Positions 52,484 to 60,233 of a stretch of DNA of 64,000 nt are shown here, one piece after another. The position numbers and the translations under genes were made by a program. Below the pieces are notes generated by a model. It was not told the DNA's origin and ran no database searches. It was given only the letters and a program-made list of their open reading frames with translations. The first letter of the stretch is position 1. Every line of letters begins with the position of its first letter. The DNA is from TA-21 sp035620895. Lineage in GTDB: Archaea > Thermoproteota > Nitrososphaeria > Nitrososphaerales > Nitrososphaeraceae. The stretch is from the NCBI GenBank assembly GCA_035620895.1, contig DASPFY010000004.1:179471-243470 (forward strand), in the 5' to 3' direction.

Positions 52484-52604
52484 CTATTATCCACAGGTGC
52501 AAGGGGGGAATTATTATCCATTACTGCCGATTTGACCAACTAAAAAACAGTCAAGCCCTGCACAATATCTTAAGCAAAAAACAATAAAAAATTTACTCAA
52601 TGTC

Positions 52605-52727
52605 TTACCTTTTTATCACAAATTCCACGCAGTCACATCTTTTACAACGTCCAGTCGGAAGACCTATCCCTATGGCATGGTCATTTCTAATGTGTTGACA
52701 GATACATTCATCATACTTTGATATCAT
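52605..52727 (-). CDS. 40-residue CxCxH micro zinc protein
   Basis: An ATG-started frame of 40 residues: MISKYDECICQHIRNDHA, then GRCKRCDCVEFVIKR. The order Cys-x-Cys-x-His, Asp-His, Cys-x-x-Cys-x-Cys matches the protein at 46064-46270. It probably binds one zinc ion. It lies upstream of the 51-residue exported peptide gene on the same strand. Too short for any assigned function. Confidence 0.6.
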   Translation of the reverse strand: MISKYDECICQHIRNDHAIGIGLPTGRCKRCDCVEFVIKR

Positions 52728-52768
52728 GCTTTGATTGAGTTTAGTTCAAATATTTAAGATTCCAAGCC

Positions 52769-53218
52769 TTATTGTCGCATGTATTCAGAATAAGATAACA
52801 GTTTGCCACCTTTTTTCAACTCACGTTTCAGGTCCTCATCATTAATGTAATCATAATCATCTTGTTTCCTTTGCCTTTTCTTTCTTCTTGATGTCCTAGA
52901 ATCAACGCCAAGAAACTCAACCCCAAAATCAAATGGCGATGAAATCGGTTCTACTGCATTTTTAATTTTTGATTCCTTTTCAATTTCATGTATTGCATAT
53001 ACAGTGCCACAATCAACGCATTGCCCCCATTGGTCATTATCTGCAGGAACGGAAACACCTTCTGCATAAATTCTGTTTTGTAAGGGAACTTTAAAACCAT
53101 ATTTTTCACAATGTGGACAATATCTAATATCATCATCCTCTCCAAATTCATCATCAGAAAAGTCAATCACTGCCACTTTTGGACGTCTGTATATCAAAGT
53201 TAAGCAATACTGAAACAA
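52769..53218 (-). CDS. Two-CxxC zinc protein with basic C-terminal region (paralogue of 22987-23469)
   Basis: A 149-residue protein. The zinc ribbon has YCPHCEKYG and GQCVDCGTVYAIHEI, then the SPFDFG block, an Arg/Lys run (SRRKKRQRKQ), an acidic DDYDYINDEDLKRE and a Tyr-rich end. The same order of elements is present in the protein at 22987-23469. An acidic N-terminal patch (FSDDEFGEDDD) precedes the first CxxC. The start may be internal, for example a GTG at the VAVIDF segment. The island copy and the core copy may reflect gene exchange between the element and the host. Confidence 0.7.
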   Translation of the reverse strand: MFQYCLTLIYRRPKVAVIDFSDDEFGEDDDIRYCPHCEKYGFKVPLQNRIYAEGVSVPADNDQWGQCVDCGTVYAIHEIEKESKIKNAVEPISSPFDFGVEFLGVDSRTSRRKKRQRKQDDYDYINDEDLKRELKKGGKLLSYSEYMRQ

Positions 53219-53260
53219 TAATGCTTAAAAAGATAGCAGTCCTTAACTTCCATTGTATTG

Positions 53261-54034
53261 ATGGCTAAAGACCATGAAACTTTTACACAAGTAGAAACAG
53301 AAACTAAGGAACCAGAAACTAAAGAACCAGAAGAAACCAACAACAACAAACCAAAAGCAAAAGAATCAAAACTCAAGGCAGAGTTAAGGCAATATCAGAA
53401 AAAGACACTTGATGCGTATGGCAAGGCAGGAGTGGCAAATAAGATACCTTATGATATACATGGCAAACTTTACAACAAAAATCAACTGAATGATTTCCTC
53501 AGGAAAGTTAAGGAAGACGAGCAACCAATTCAAAAAATCATTATGACAATGAAAAGAATTCCAAAGTTAGAATATGATAAAGATGGTAAACCCCACAAAA
53601 AAGATTACCTTGAAGTCAATTCAGAAATACGTGGAGTTGACTGGCTGGGAAACTCTATGCGGGTATTTGAGATATTTGACGGTTTTCACTGGGAACCACA
53701 ATTTAGAACAACCTACACAAGAGATTATGAAACAGGTGACATGATTCCTAATAAACAGTATCAAGGTGATAAAAAAGTGTGGGATATCCCATTAGATGAT
53801 AAAAACAGAAAGAAGATAATTGAAGATATAATCAACAATAGTCACGGCACATCAGTTGACCAGATAAAATTCTATTATCAGATTCCTGATTCGATTAAAG
53901 GATCAGGACACAGAGATGACAAATACACCTATGACCAGTTTATCAATTCAAGTCCCGAAGAAATGGAGAATCTAGGATGGACTAGACCATTACCACTTCA
54001 TGCCATCAAAGATAGAAAAGGTTACATGGGTTAA
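53261..54034 (+). CDS. Hypothetical island protein with charged N-terminal repeats
   Basis: About 257 residues. The N-terminus is a low-complexity Glu/Thr/Lys/Pro stretch (TETKEPETKEPEE) that looks like tandem copies of TKEPE. From residue 40 it becomes an ordinary globular sequence (PYDIHGKLYNKNQLNDFLRK, GVDWLGNSMRVFEIFDGFHW). No family is recognised. It is the largest non-integrase gene of the island, and the gene at 54051 follows after 16 bp. It may be a structural or replication protein of the element, but nothing shows which. Confidence 0.65.
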   Translation: MAKDHETFTQVETETKEPETKEPEETNNNKPKAKESKLKAELRQYQKKTLDAYGKAGVANKIPYDIHGKLYNKNQLNDFLRKVKEDEQPIQKIIMTMKRIPKLEYDKDGKPHKKDYLEVNSEIRGVDWLGNSMRVFEIFDGFHWEPQFRTTYTRDYETGDMIPNKQYQGDKKVWDIPLDDKNRKKIIEDIINNSHGTSVDQIKFYYQIPDSIKGSGHRDDKYTYDQFINSSPEEMENLGWTRPLPLHAIKDRKGYMG

Positions 54035-54050
54035 TTGGTGATTACAAGGC

Positions 54051-54233
54051 ATGATTTATGAAACATTGAAAAGACTTCAAAGAAAACAACCTTCATACAT
54101 TTACTTGGATGAAACTGACGGCAAGATAAAAGAAAGACCATTGCAAGATTCTGCTGGTGGTGCATCCATCAATCACAGTTACAAAAACCCAGCAAAATTA
54201 ATTCATGATTCAATATTCCATGAGTTACTCTAA
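54051..54233 (+). CDS. Hypothetical 60-residue protein
   Basis: A 60-residue ORF beginning MIYETLKRLQRKQPSYIYLD and ending HDSIFHELL, with a Glu/Lys/Arg-rich body. It follows the 53261 gene with a 16-bp gap and probably shares its transcript. It overlaps the convergent gene's stop codon by 4 bases. Unknown family. Confidence 0.5.
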   Translation: MIYETLKRLQRKQPSYIYLDETDGKIKERPLQDSAGGASINHSYKNPAKLIHDSIFHELL

Positions 54234-54481
54234 TCAATTTTAAGATTCTTAGATTTCAAAAATTTCTTAAGTCCAAAAAATAACACGCACATTAGACCAG
54301 ATAAAAATATTATAATGTAAATTGTTCCCCAGTCCATATTAGTCTCATTTATCTTGATAATTGCTACTATAACGAAAAAGATACCTAGAAACAGAAAAGC
54401 AAGTAATCCAGCAACTATCATATGAATTACATACTTGATCTTCTGTTTCCTATCATCTGGTTGATGATTCACAAAAAGCAC
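54230..54481 (-). CDS. Small two-helix membrane protein
   Basis: An 83-residue protein with two membrane helices: VIHMIVAGLLAFLFLGIFFVIVAII and IYIIIFLSGLMCVLFFGL. The N-terminus is basic, and the C-terminus is Lys-rich. It is a typical accessory-element membrane protein with no recognisable function. It converges on the 54051 gene. Confidence 0.55.
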   Translation of the reverse strand: MLFVNHQPDDRKQKIKYVIHMIVAGLLAFLFLGIFFVIVAIIKINETNMDWGTIYIIIFLSGLMCVLFFGLKKFLKSKNLKID

Positions 54482-54497
54482 AACAAAAACAATGCTT

Positions 54498-54743
54498 TTA
54501 ATATTTATTTCTGGAATATATTTTTCTTAATTGTTTGTAGTGTTCAAATATTATAGACATAAGAATGGGATGTAACAAGATAGGTCTGCATGCATTGCTA
54601 CGTGCAGAGTTATACAATCTTGAATAATCCAACATTTCATCAAATATCTTTCTGTCTTTCTTATCCAATCTTTGCCTGAATGTTTTCCATTTGGTTCTTT
54701 CAATTTCTGTGGCAATCCGATAAGATGGAATTGTTCGACCCAT
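54498..54743 (-). CDS. DUF8156-like small protein
   Basis: An 81-residue protein. It starts MGRTIPSYRIATEIERTKW and continues FRQRLDKKDRKIFDEMLDYSR, SARSNACRP and ILMSIIFEHYKQL. This is the layout of a short archaeal family often encoded next to toxin-like or element genes (known to me from haloarchaea as DUF8156). Its function is not known. The family assignment is from memory of the pattern and should be checked. Confidence 0.55.
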   Translation of the reverse strand: MGRTIPSYRIATEIERTKWKTFRQRLDKKDRKIFDEMLDYSRLYNSARSNACRPILLHPILMSIIFEHYKQLRKIYSRNKY

Positions 54744-54831
54744 GTGAATTTTAGTGAATTATTCAATTTATAACCCAGAACACTGAGAGGGGAGGGGAAT
54801 GTAAATAAGCGTAATCAAGATTTGAAGTGTT

Positions 54832-55389
54832 ATGGAATCCAATCTTGTTATGGCTATCATACTTGGAATTATTTCTCCCGTGGTTACTGGGGTAATAGGT
54901 TTAATTGCTTATAAAATGATTAAGAAACAGTTTGCGTCTGCCCAAACGCAACATCAAGTTCAAGGTCTATTAGATGTATTCAAAATACTTGACACCGATG
55001 AACATAGAAATTCTAGAAGCATGGTATACGCTTTATATTTTGAATATTTAGATACTAAACAGATAAAGTCATTCAAAGGCTCCAAAGATGTTGAAAGTGT
55101 TAGAGGAGCCTTTGATGTTATGGGAATATTGGTTAAGACCGAAAACATACACAAAAATGATTTTTTGGAAATGTATGGTGTTCTCGTTTACAGATGTTGG
55201 CAATGTTTGAAAGCCGACATAGAAAATGAAAGAGACTCTCGGAATTTTCCGAAATTCATGTTTTATTTTCAATGGCTCGCTAACGCCTCACACAATTATT
55301 GGTTACAAAATAATGATGTGGACATATCAAGGATCAAATTATACCATCCTGATGACCCAACTAGGTGGGTAGATTTTTCAACAAAGTGA
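54832..55389 (+). CDS. Membrane-anchored DUF4760-like protein
   Basis: A 185-residue protein with one N-terminal membrane helix (MAIILGIISPVVTGVIGLIAY) and a helical cytoplasmic domain (GLLDVFKILDTDEHRNSRSM, RGAFDVMGILVKTENIHKND, NFPKFMFYFQWLANASHNYW). The pattern recalls DUF4760 proteins, which appear in bacterial mobile elements. No enzymatic motif is visible. It stands alone between minus-strand genes. Confidence 0.6.
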   Translation: MESNLVMAIILGIISPVVTGVIGLIAYKMIKKQFASAQTQHQVQGLLDVFKILDTDEHRNSRSMVYALYFEYLDTKQIKSFKGSKDVESVRGAFDVMGILVKTENIHKNDFLEMYGVLVYRCWQCLKADIENERDSRNFPKFMFYFQWLANASHNYWLQNNDVDISRIKLYHPDDPTRWVDFSTK

Positions 55390-55393
55390 AAAA

Positions 55394-55516
55394 TTAATTC
55401 ACGGTTTTATGTTTCACTAGGATTTTAATTTCCTGTTTCTTTTTTTGTTCTTTCTTATGCATCTCTAAATGTTCATTTACTAAAGAATATTTGGGGACCA
55501 CTTGACCGCACGACCG
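55394..55516 (-). pseudogene. Decayed fragment of the VPKYSLV zinc micro-protein
   Basis: The minus-strand frame is open from 55516 to the stop at 55394-55396 and reads SCGQVVPKYSLVNEHLEMHK, matching the functional-looking 55843-55959 protein (CGLVPKYSLVTEYLESHK). The first Cys pair has been destroyed by small indels, and no start codon remains. It lies within the left copy of a direct repeat. Confidence 0.6.
55477..55498. repeat. Direct repeat, left copy
   Basis: A 22-bp exact match (TTACTAAAGAATATTTGGGG plus AC) to 55905-55926, embedded in about 70 bp of weaker similarity on both sides. Both copies belong to VPKYSLV-type zinc genes on the minus strand, and an exported-protein gene lies between them. 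Confidence 0.75.
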
Positions 55517-55575
55517 TTACCGTCTTGCTTATAAGATAAATAGAATCTCAAATAGTGTTACTTTATATTTAGATT

Positions 55576-55818
55576 ATGGCAAATCATTGGTTAATGAAAT
55601 ATTTGAAAATGAATTTGTTTATTTTATCGGCTGCCTTGACCCTCATTTTGGTCCCATCATTTGCACTAATTTCTTCCTCTCAAACTAATGACACATTGTC
55701 CGATGACACACTTTCCGAGGACACATTATCCAATGAAACTTTTTCTGATTTGAGCAGGGACCTCGCTCAAAACCAATCAGATTCAAACGATGAATCAGAC
55801 CAAGAAGCCGATGACTAG
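55576..55818 (+). CDS. Small exported protein with Asp/Thr/Leu/Ser repeats
   Basis: An 80-residue protein. A signal-type segment (MNLFILSAALTLILVPSFAL) is followed by four copies of a five-residue unit (DTLSD, DTLSE, DTLSN, ETFSD) and an acidic tail (SDSNDESDQEADD). The mature part is strongly acidic and probably unstructured. It sits between two direct repeats on the accessory island. It may be a surface or secreted acidic peptide. No family is recognised. Confidence 0.6.
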   Translation: MANHWLMKYLKMNLFILSAALTLILVPSFALISSSQTNDTLSDDTLSEDTLSNETFSDLSRDLAQNQSDSNDESDQEADD

Positions 55819-55842
55819 AACTGGATAAATTAAGTTCATAGT

Positions 55843-55959
55843 TCAATTACTTATTTCCGTCTGATTATTTTTGTTCTCGTTCTTGTGTGATTCTAAATAT
55901 TCAGTTACTAAAGAATATTTGGGGACTAGACCGCACTTGACGCAAGTCCACATGGTCAT
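55843..55959 (-). CDS. 38-residue zinc micro-protein, translationally coupled
   Basis: Thirty-eight residues: MTMWTCVKCGLVPKYSLVTE, then YLESHKNENKNN. Its ATG overlaps the TGA of the upstream 70-residue gene by 4 bases (ATGA), so the two are coupled. Cys-x-x-Cys-Gly plus a downstream His suggest zinc. The longer frame back to 56061 lies over the upstream gene and is less likely. A broken copy exists at 55394-55516. Confidence 0.6.
   Translation of the reverse strand: MTMWTCVKCGLVPKYSLVTEYLESHKNENKNNQTEISN
55905..55926. repeat. Direct repeat, right copy
   Basis: The partner of 55477-55498; the 22 bp are identical, 428 bp apart. This copy lies inside the intact zinc micro-gene. Confidence 0.75.
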
Positions 55960-56168
55960 TTCGTTGACATCAACTTTTGAAGGTCCAGAGTAATTCCAAT
56001 GTCTTGCAGTTTCTTTTGAACTGCCTGCAAAGTAATTTCTTGCTGCTTCTTTGTCCTGCAATCATGTGGTCCATTATTCAGGTTATAAGGTAGCCAATTG
56101 CCAGACTTGTCAGACATCTGAATTTGTTGTTTGCAGTAATCACATTGCTTGACGTATGTTTTTGACAT
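55956..56168 (-). CDS. 70-residue zinc protein, first of a coupled pair
   Basis: A 70-residue protein. It starts MSKTYVKQCDYCKQQIQMSD, continues GNWLPYNLNNGPHDCRTKK, and ends in a helix with IGITLDLQKLMSTK. Cys-x-x-Cys and a His-x-Cys pair form a zinc site, a layout I associate with many Nitrososphaeria small proteins. It is followed by the coupled 38-residue zinc protein. A divergent 50-residue zinc ribbon gene lies 107 bp away. Confidence 0.65.
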   Translation of the reverse strand: MSKTYVKQCDYCKQQIQMSDKSGNWLPYNLNNGPHDCRTKKQQEITLQAVQKKLQDIGITLDLQKLMSTK

Positions 56169-56189
56169 TCTTATTTACCTGAAGCATAT

Positions 56190-56201
56190 ACTACAGGTAG
56201 T
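56190..56201. promoter_or_regulatory. 12-bp palindrome in a divergent promoter region
   Basis: ACTACAGGTAGT is a perfect inverted repeat between the divergent zinc genes at 55956-56168 and 56276-56428, which also share TATA-like stretches (for example ATATATAATATAA near 56253). It could bind a dimeric regulator. Confidence 0.35.
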
Positions 56202-56275
56202 CAGCTATATAGATTACTATACATATATACCTCTGGTAAAACATATATAATATAAGTAAGGTATCGACTGTTAGT

Positions 56276-56428
56276 ATGGAAGAAGAGAATTTGGGTATTG
56301 TAAAGGTTGATGCGTTTAAGTGTGAGCGATGTGGTCATATCTGGATTTCTGAGAAATTTACGGTGAAAAACCCACCTGTTGCATGTGCCAAATGCAAGTC
56401 ACCTTACTGGAATAGACCTAAGGCATAG
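56276..56428 (+). CDS. 50-residue zinc-ribbon protein
   Basis: A 50-residue protein with two Cys pairs: FKCERCGHIWIS and VACAKCKSPYWNRP. This is a rubredoxin-like or rpoP-like zinc ribbon of the minimal kind. The ATG lies about 20-25 bp after a clear TATA stretch, so it is leaderless. It is next to the broken integrase. The function is unknown, perhaps a DNA- or RNA-binding factor of the element. Confidence 0.65.
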   Translation: MEEENLGIVKVDAFKCERCGHIWISEKFTVKNPPVACAKCKSPYWNRPKA

Positions 56429-56459
56429 GCACTTTTGCTGACAAGTCAGCGAGTTTTAT

Positions 56460-57600
56460 TCACTCATTTGACTCTTGCATCAATTTCTTCTCGGCTCTAC
56501 GTGTTGCAATTCTCTTCATTCTATTCCATTGTATTGTATCTTCTATCTCTTGTTCGGTCAGAGGTCTTCCATTGCCTCCTTCTTCAGGTGGTGGACCGCC
56601 CCTGTAGACATTATGCCCCAAGGAGGCACGTGCTAATGCATCAATCTTTGCATCAAGTCTTTCATAATCGGTTCTTTGACTTTCGAGTTTCTGGACCTTA
56701 ATCTTGAGTCTGTTTTCTTCATTAATTGTCAAGTTGTTAACTGCCTTTTGATATTCATCATACATTTTTTGTTCACTTGGTCTGTAGTATGCCGAAGCAA
56801 GACCTATCTTATGACCTAGTAACATTTCCCTTATCTCAGGATTAACATCTGAATCAATAAGTTGAGTTGTAAAGAATTTTCTAAAACCGTGCATCATCTG
56901 AACATTTGCATTTATACCACTTTTACATAAAACCTGATAGAATATACTACGGATTGAATGTCTGGATATGCCTTCTGCTTTTCTTGTTACGGTATAATCG
57001 TTAAAATGATTCCTAATAAGGTAAGAATCGGGTGTTATTATTTCATGTAACATCTTTTTCTGTATTCTAGATATTCATTAATGTATTTGGAACATTCGGG
57101 AGTTATAAAAGTGAAATACTCTTTGTGTTTTCATATACAGTTAATTTATTGTCCTGTAAATTTCTTAATTTTAAATCTGAAATAGCACCATATCTTAATC
57201 CAGAACCAGCCATTAGTAAAATACAAACCTTTAATCTTAAATCGGATAGTTCCAAAAACTGTCCTATTTCTTCACGAGTATAAGCCCTATCATGTTTAAC
57301 TCGTTTAAATTCACCTTTGAATTTTGAAATCTTTGTTTTATTGATTACAATATCATTCATATCGTAAAAGTGGTAAATTGAGGCAATTCTGTTATGTAGT
57401 GTTGCTGAACTAACTTTATCCCTCATTTCAATGATGTATCTTTTTAGTGATTCTTCCGCATTGACCTGCAATAATAATTCTGGATCGTCTATTCCTAGAA
57501 ACTTCATGTATAGACGTAGATTGTTTCTATAAACTATTTTGGAATGTTTTAATTTTATAGTATTGATAAAATTGTCATAGGCTAGTTCCTGTTTTTGCAT
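56460..57600 (-). pseudogene. Archaeal tyrosine recombinase (integrase) broken by one frameshift
   Basis: Two frames on the minus strand together give a complete tyrosine recombinase of about 380 residues. The upstream part (57600 to 57103) has the core-binding domain and the first catalytic Arg in GSGLRYGAISDLKL. The downstream part (to 56460) has HGFRKFFTTQLI, LLGHK and SAYYRPSEQKMYDEY, with a Lys/Arg/Glu tail. Reading across about 57119-57126 in the second frame gives EYFTFITPECSKYINEYLEY, the expected bridge. One A missing from a short A-run explains the break. All catalytic residues remain, so the inactivation is recent, or programmed. Confidence 0.85.
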
Positions 57601-57696
57601 ACATTTGATATTGAATTTAAGGTATAAGTGTTTATAATTCTAAACACAAATCCTTATTTGTGATAATGCTTAAAATTAATAAAGGAAATGTGAGTG

Positions 57697-58413
57697 ATGA
57701 TAAAAATTTACAGTCTTTATGTTTTGGTTACTCTTTCTATCTTTTCTATTGCCATGACGAGTTTTTATGCCTATGGGGTGGAGGAAATTTGGGAAGATTA
57801 TGAAAATATGGAGGATATGGTAAAGGACATTAGAAATGGAGGCAAAGATGACGACAAAGTGGATTATAATAAATTTAAGGATTCTAGTGTTTACAAGAAT
57901 GAAGACGAGGATTTAAGAAATTGTATAGATTTGGCTAACAAAATAGGAGAGAAATTGGGAGATTATGAAATTGTACGCTGCTTTGAAAATACGAATTACT
58001 ATATGGAAAAATATACCGATAATGAAGGAACCAAAAATATGGAAGAGGTAAATCTGCAGGAGCAGAATGAGCAAGAACAAGTAGGGCAGGATAATCAAAA
58101 TCAGACTGTAAGTGGAGCAAGGGTAAACACAAGTAAACAACAACAGGATGAGGAGGAACAACAGGTGCAGGAACAAGAGCAGCAGGAAAATCAGACTCTA
58201 AGTGGAGTAGAGGAAGATTCAGATCAGACACAGGGTTCTCAGTCTGACTTCACTCCTCAGGAAGGATGTGATTCTTCATACCCCGAGATATGCATTACAA
58301 CCTATTCCGCAAAGTTGAGTTGTGGTGATATTCCCTTCAAGAATTTCAAGGTTTTACTACCCGATCCCCACGGTTTTGATTCGGATGGGGACGGTATTGG
58401 TTGTGAAGGTTGA
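57697..58413 (+). CDS. Exported protein with C-terminal Excalibur-like calcium domain
   Basis: A 238-residue protein with a signal peptide (YVLVTLSIFSIAMTSFYAYG). An acidic N-terminal domain of about 90 residues is followed by a 90-residue Gln/Glu/Asn/Ser-rich linker. A C-terminal Excalibur-like motif reads CGDIPFKNFKVLLPDPHGFD, then DGDGIGCEG, with an Asp-rich calcium loop. Such domains are extracellular. The linker suggests cell-surface display. It is adjacent to, but outside, the integrase. GTG 57694 is an alternative start one codon earlier. Confidence 0.78.
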   Translation: MIKIYSLYVLVTLSIFSIAMTSFYAYGVEEIWEDYENMEDMVKDIRNGGKDDDKVDYNKFKDSSVYKNEDEDLRNCIDLANKIGEKLGDYEIVRCFENTNYYMEKYTDNEGTKNMEEVNLQEQNEQEQVGQDNQNQTVSGARVNTSKQQQDEEEQQVQEQEQQENQTLSGVEEDSDQTQGSQSDFTPQEGCDSSYPEICITTYSAKLSCGDIPFKNFKVLLPDPHGFDSDGDGIGCEG

Positions 58414-58609
58414 TGAATATGGTTCGCGTCGTCAGCTAATTATAATCCTATAGTCGTTTCGTTGGTAACATCATCAATATTATATCATCTAATAGATAAA
58501 GTACAAATATTTACCCCTAGGAGGATACACAAAACCTGACAAATTTTGGAGCTTAAAATTACACGTAAATATTTATTGGTTACATTGATATGTTTAATAT
58601 ACAATATTG

Positions 58610-60052
58610 CTACAAAAGATTACTAATTGATGAATCTTTTCTGAGGTTCAGTTCTAGTTTTCCCTCTCTACCAGTATTTAGAAGAGCCCCAATAATCCTT
58701 ACTCTATCGCCAACTTTTAGCTTTTCTAGTTCATTGCTACTATCCCGCCAACCAACAAGTCGAATTTCACCTGTATCGTCTCCTATCAGAGTATCGGCAA
58801 CTGAAACCAATTCCCCATTTTTTGTGTTTACTTGTGTAGTATTTGGTTGCTGTAAAATAATCGATTCTATAATATATGAATCACCCACTGTCTTGATGTC
58901 TTTTATTTTAGAAATGCATTCTTCAATCATAGGAAATGAATCATTTTCTACTAATTCTAAATACGAGTCTTCCTTTAGAAATACCATATTGCCAAAAATC
59001 CTGTTAGGAATGCAGTCCATAATTGAATTGAGAGTTACCTTATCGGATAGTCCCTGAAGATTGACATAAACCAAGTTTTTATCCTTATCTATGCCAATAT
59101 AATTTACAGTACCGTTTTCAGTTCTTCCATCAGTTATTATTCTTATTGAATGAATTTCATAGTCCTGGGGTTTTTCCTTCAACTCAATGATAGTACCTTC
59201 GTCACCATGAATCTCGTAGTCACCATTACCATATTGCAAGTTACCTTCCTTTATTCGAGCTCCTATAATTCTAACTGGAAAATTTATTTGAAAAAATTTA
59301 GGTAAACTATCTTCGTCAATGTTCCATAATGCAACCCTTAGTTTTCTATCCCCTGATTCATTTGATAGCATAGTTTGTAATGATTTTTTCCTCTCTCCTC
59401 GTGAATCAGAAAATTCTATTATCCTGGGAATAGAACTAATTAGTCCGGATACAACTGCATTCTCTTTTTCTGCTTTAACGTTATCAATGTTTGATGTTAT
59501 ACCATCTAGATCTGGAATAGTAATATCGTTACCATCGTAAGGATAAATATTTCCCCCTTCACCAATATTTATTATCGGTTTTCCGTTGAGGGCGCTTTTT
59601 ACGTAACAATTTCTTATTTGTATCAGATCGCCAGGCTTCAACCTATTCTCTTCAATCACGTGAGTTAAATTATCCCACAACCTTACTTTTATGCTTCCAC
59701 CAGCATCATATACAGATATAGTTCTATTTTCAATCCTTTCGTTTGTATCTTTTTTTGTAAATACCCGAATTGGGTAAGTACTAAGAAGTCTGACGGTCAA
59801 ATCCAAGTCTCTAGCGCCAATATAGAGATCCTTAATTCCTCTTTTTGTTCGCTGAACATTATCAAAAGAGGCGCCTAAATCAGCAGCCACGAGGAACAAT
59901 GCACCCTGATCAGTCAAGTAACCGGCCCCTATCTTCCTCTTTTTTTCTTCTATGAGCTCTTTTAATTGTTCTAAATTAATATCTGGTTTCTGTTCTAAGA
60001 GTATGTCAATCATTTTCTTAAAGTCAAGTGACAATCTAGATGTAACCTCCAA
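58610..60052 (-). CDS. RPA-like single-stranded DNA-binding protein
   Basis: A 480-residue protein built of OB folds. An N-terminal helical segment (about 1-60) is followed by repeated OB-type strands, with motifs such as GGSIKVRLWDNLTHVI, KLRVALWNIDEDSLP and LIGDDTGEIRLVGWRDSS. These (Trp with Asp or Asn after a beta strand) are typical RPA/aRPA folds for binding ssDNA in replication and repair. There is no zinc finger. Three to four OB domains are likely. The start is ATG. It lies upstream of the accessory island. Confidence 0.85.
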   Translation of the reverse strand: MEVTSRLSLDFKKMIDILLEQKPDINLEQLKELIEEKKRKIGAGYLTDQGALFLVAADLGASFDNVQRTKRGIKDLYIGARDLDLTVRLLSTYPIRVFTKKDTNERIENRTISVYDAGGSIKVRLWDNLTHVIEENRLKPGDLIQIRNCYVKSALNGKPIINIGEGGNIYPYDGNDITIPDLDGITSNIDNVKAEKENAVVSGLISSIPRIIEFSDSRGERKKSLQTMLSNESGDRKLRVALWNIDEDSLPKFFQINFPVRIIGARIKEGNLQYGNGDYEIHGDEGTIIELKEKPQDYEIHSIRIITDGRTENGTVNYIGIDKDKNLVYVNLQGLSDKVTLNSIMDCIPNRIFGNMVFLKEDSYLELVENDSFPMIEECISKIKDIKTVGDSYIIESIILQQPNTTQVNTKNGELVSVADTLIGDDTGEIRLVGWRDSSNELEKLKVGDRVRIIGALLNTGREGKLELNLRKDSSISNLL

Positions 60053-60233
60053 ATACTAGATTCAATCTCTTGCCTATATGTTTTGAGAATCGGGTAGAAA
60101 TTGGAAATTTTGATTCAGGTTTAGAGGTGTCTTGTATACCGTTCTTACAAAGACGTCCAAGTATTACAACTGAAATTTCCTACAATATCCGATATAGACA
60201 TCGATTAGGTCTTTAACTTCTGAACTTTTCGTA

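Larger units (their letters stand above)
51553..57650. mobile_element. Accessory island, probably a decaying integrated element
   Basis: Between Lhr and the Excalibur/RPA region lie about 6 kb of short genes: micro zinc proteins, small membrane proteins, DUF4760-like and DUF8156-like proteins, direct repeats, and a tyrosine integrase broken by a single frameshift. All core genes are outside. This content fits an integrated plasmid or virus remnant. I did not find an attachment-site duplication and no tRNA flanks it, so the borders are approximate. Confidence 0.5.

Noticed and set aside
52695..57650. CRISPR array or restriction-modification system on the island
   Set aside because: No regularly spaced repeats and no methylase, helicase-nuclease or Cas-like gene are visible; the only repeats are a 22-bp pair and short TKEPE-type coding repeats.
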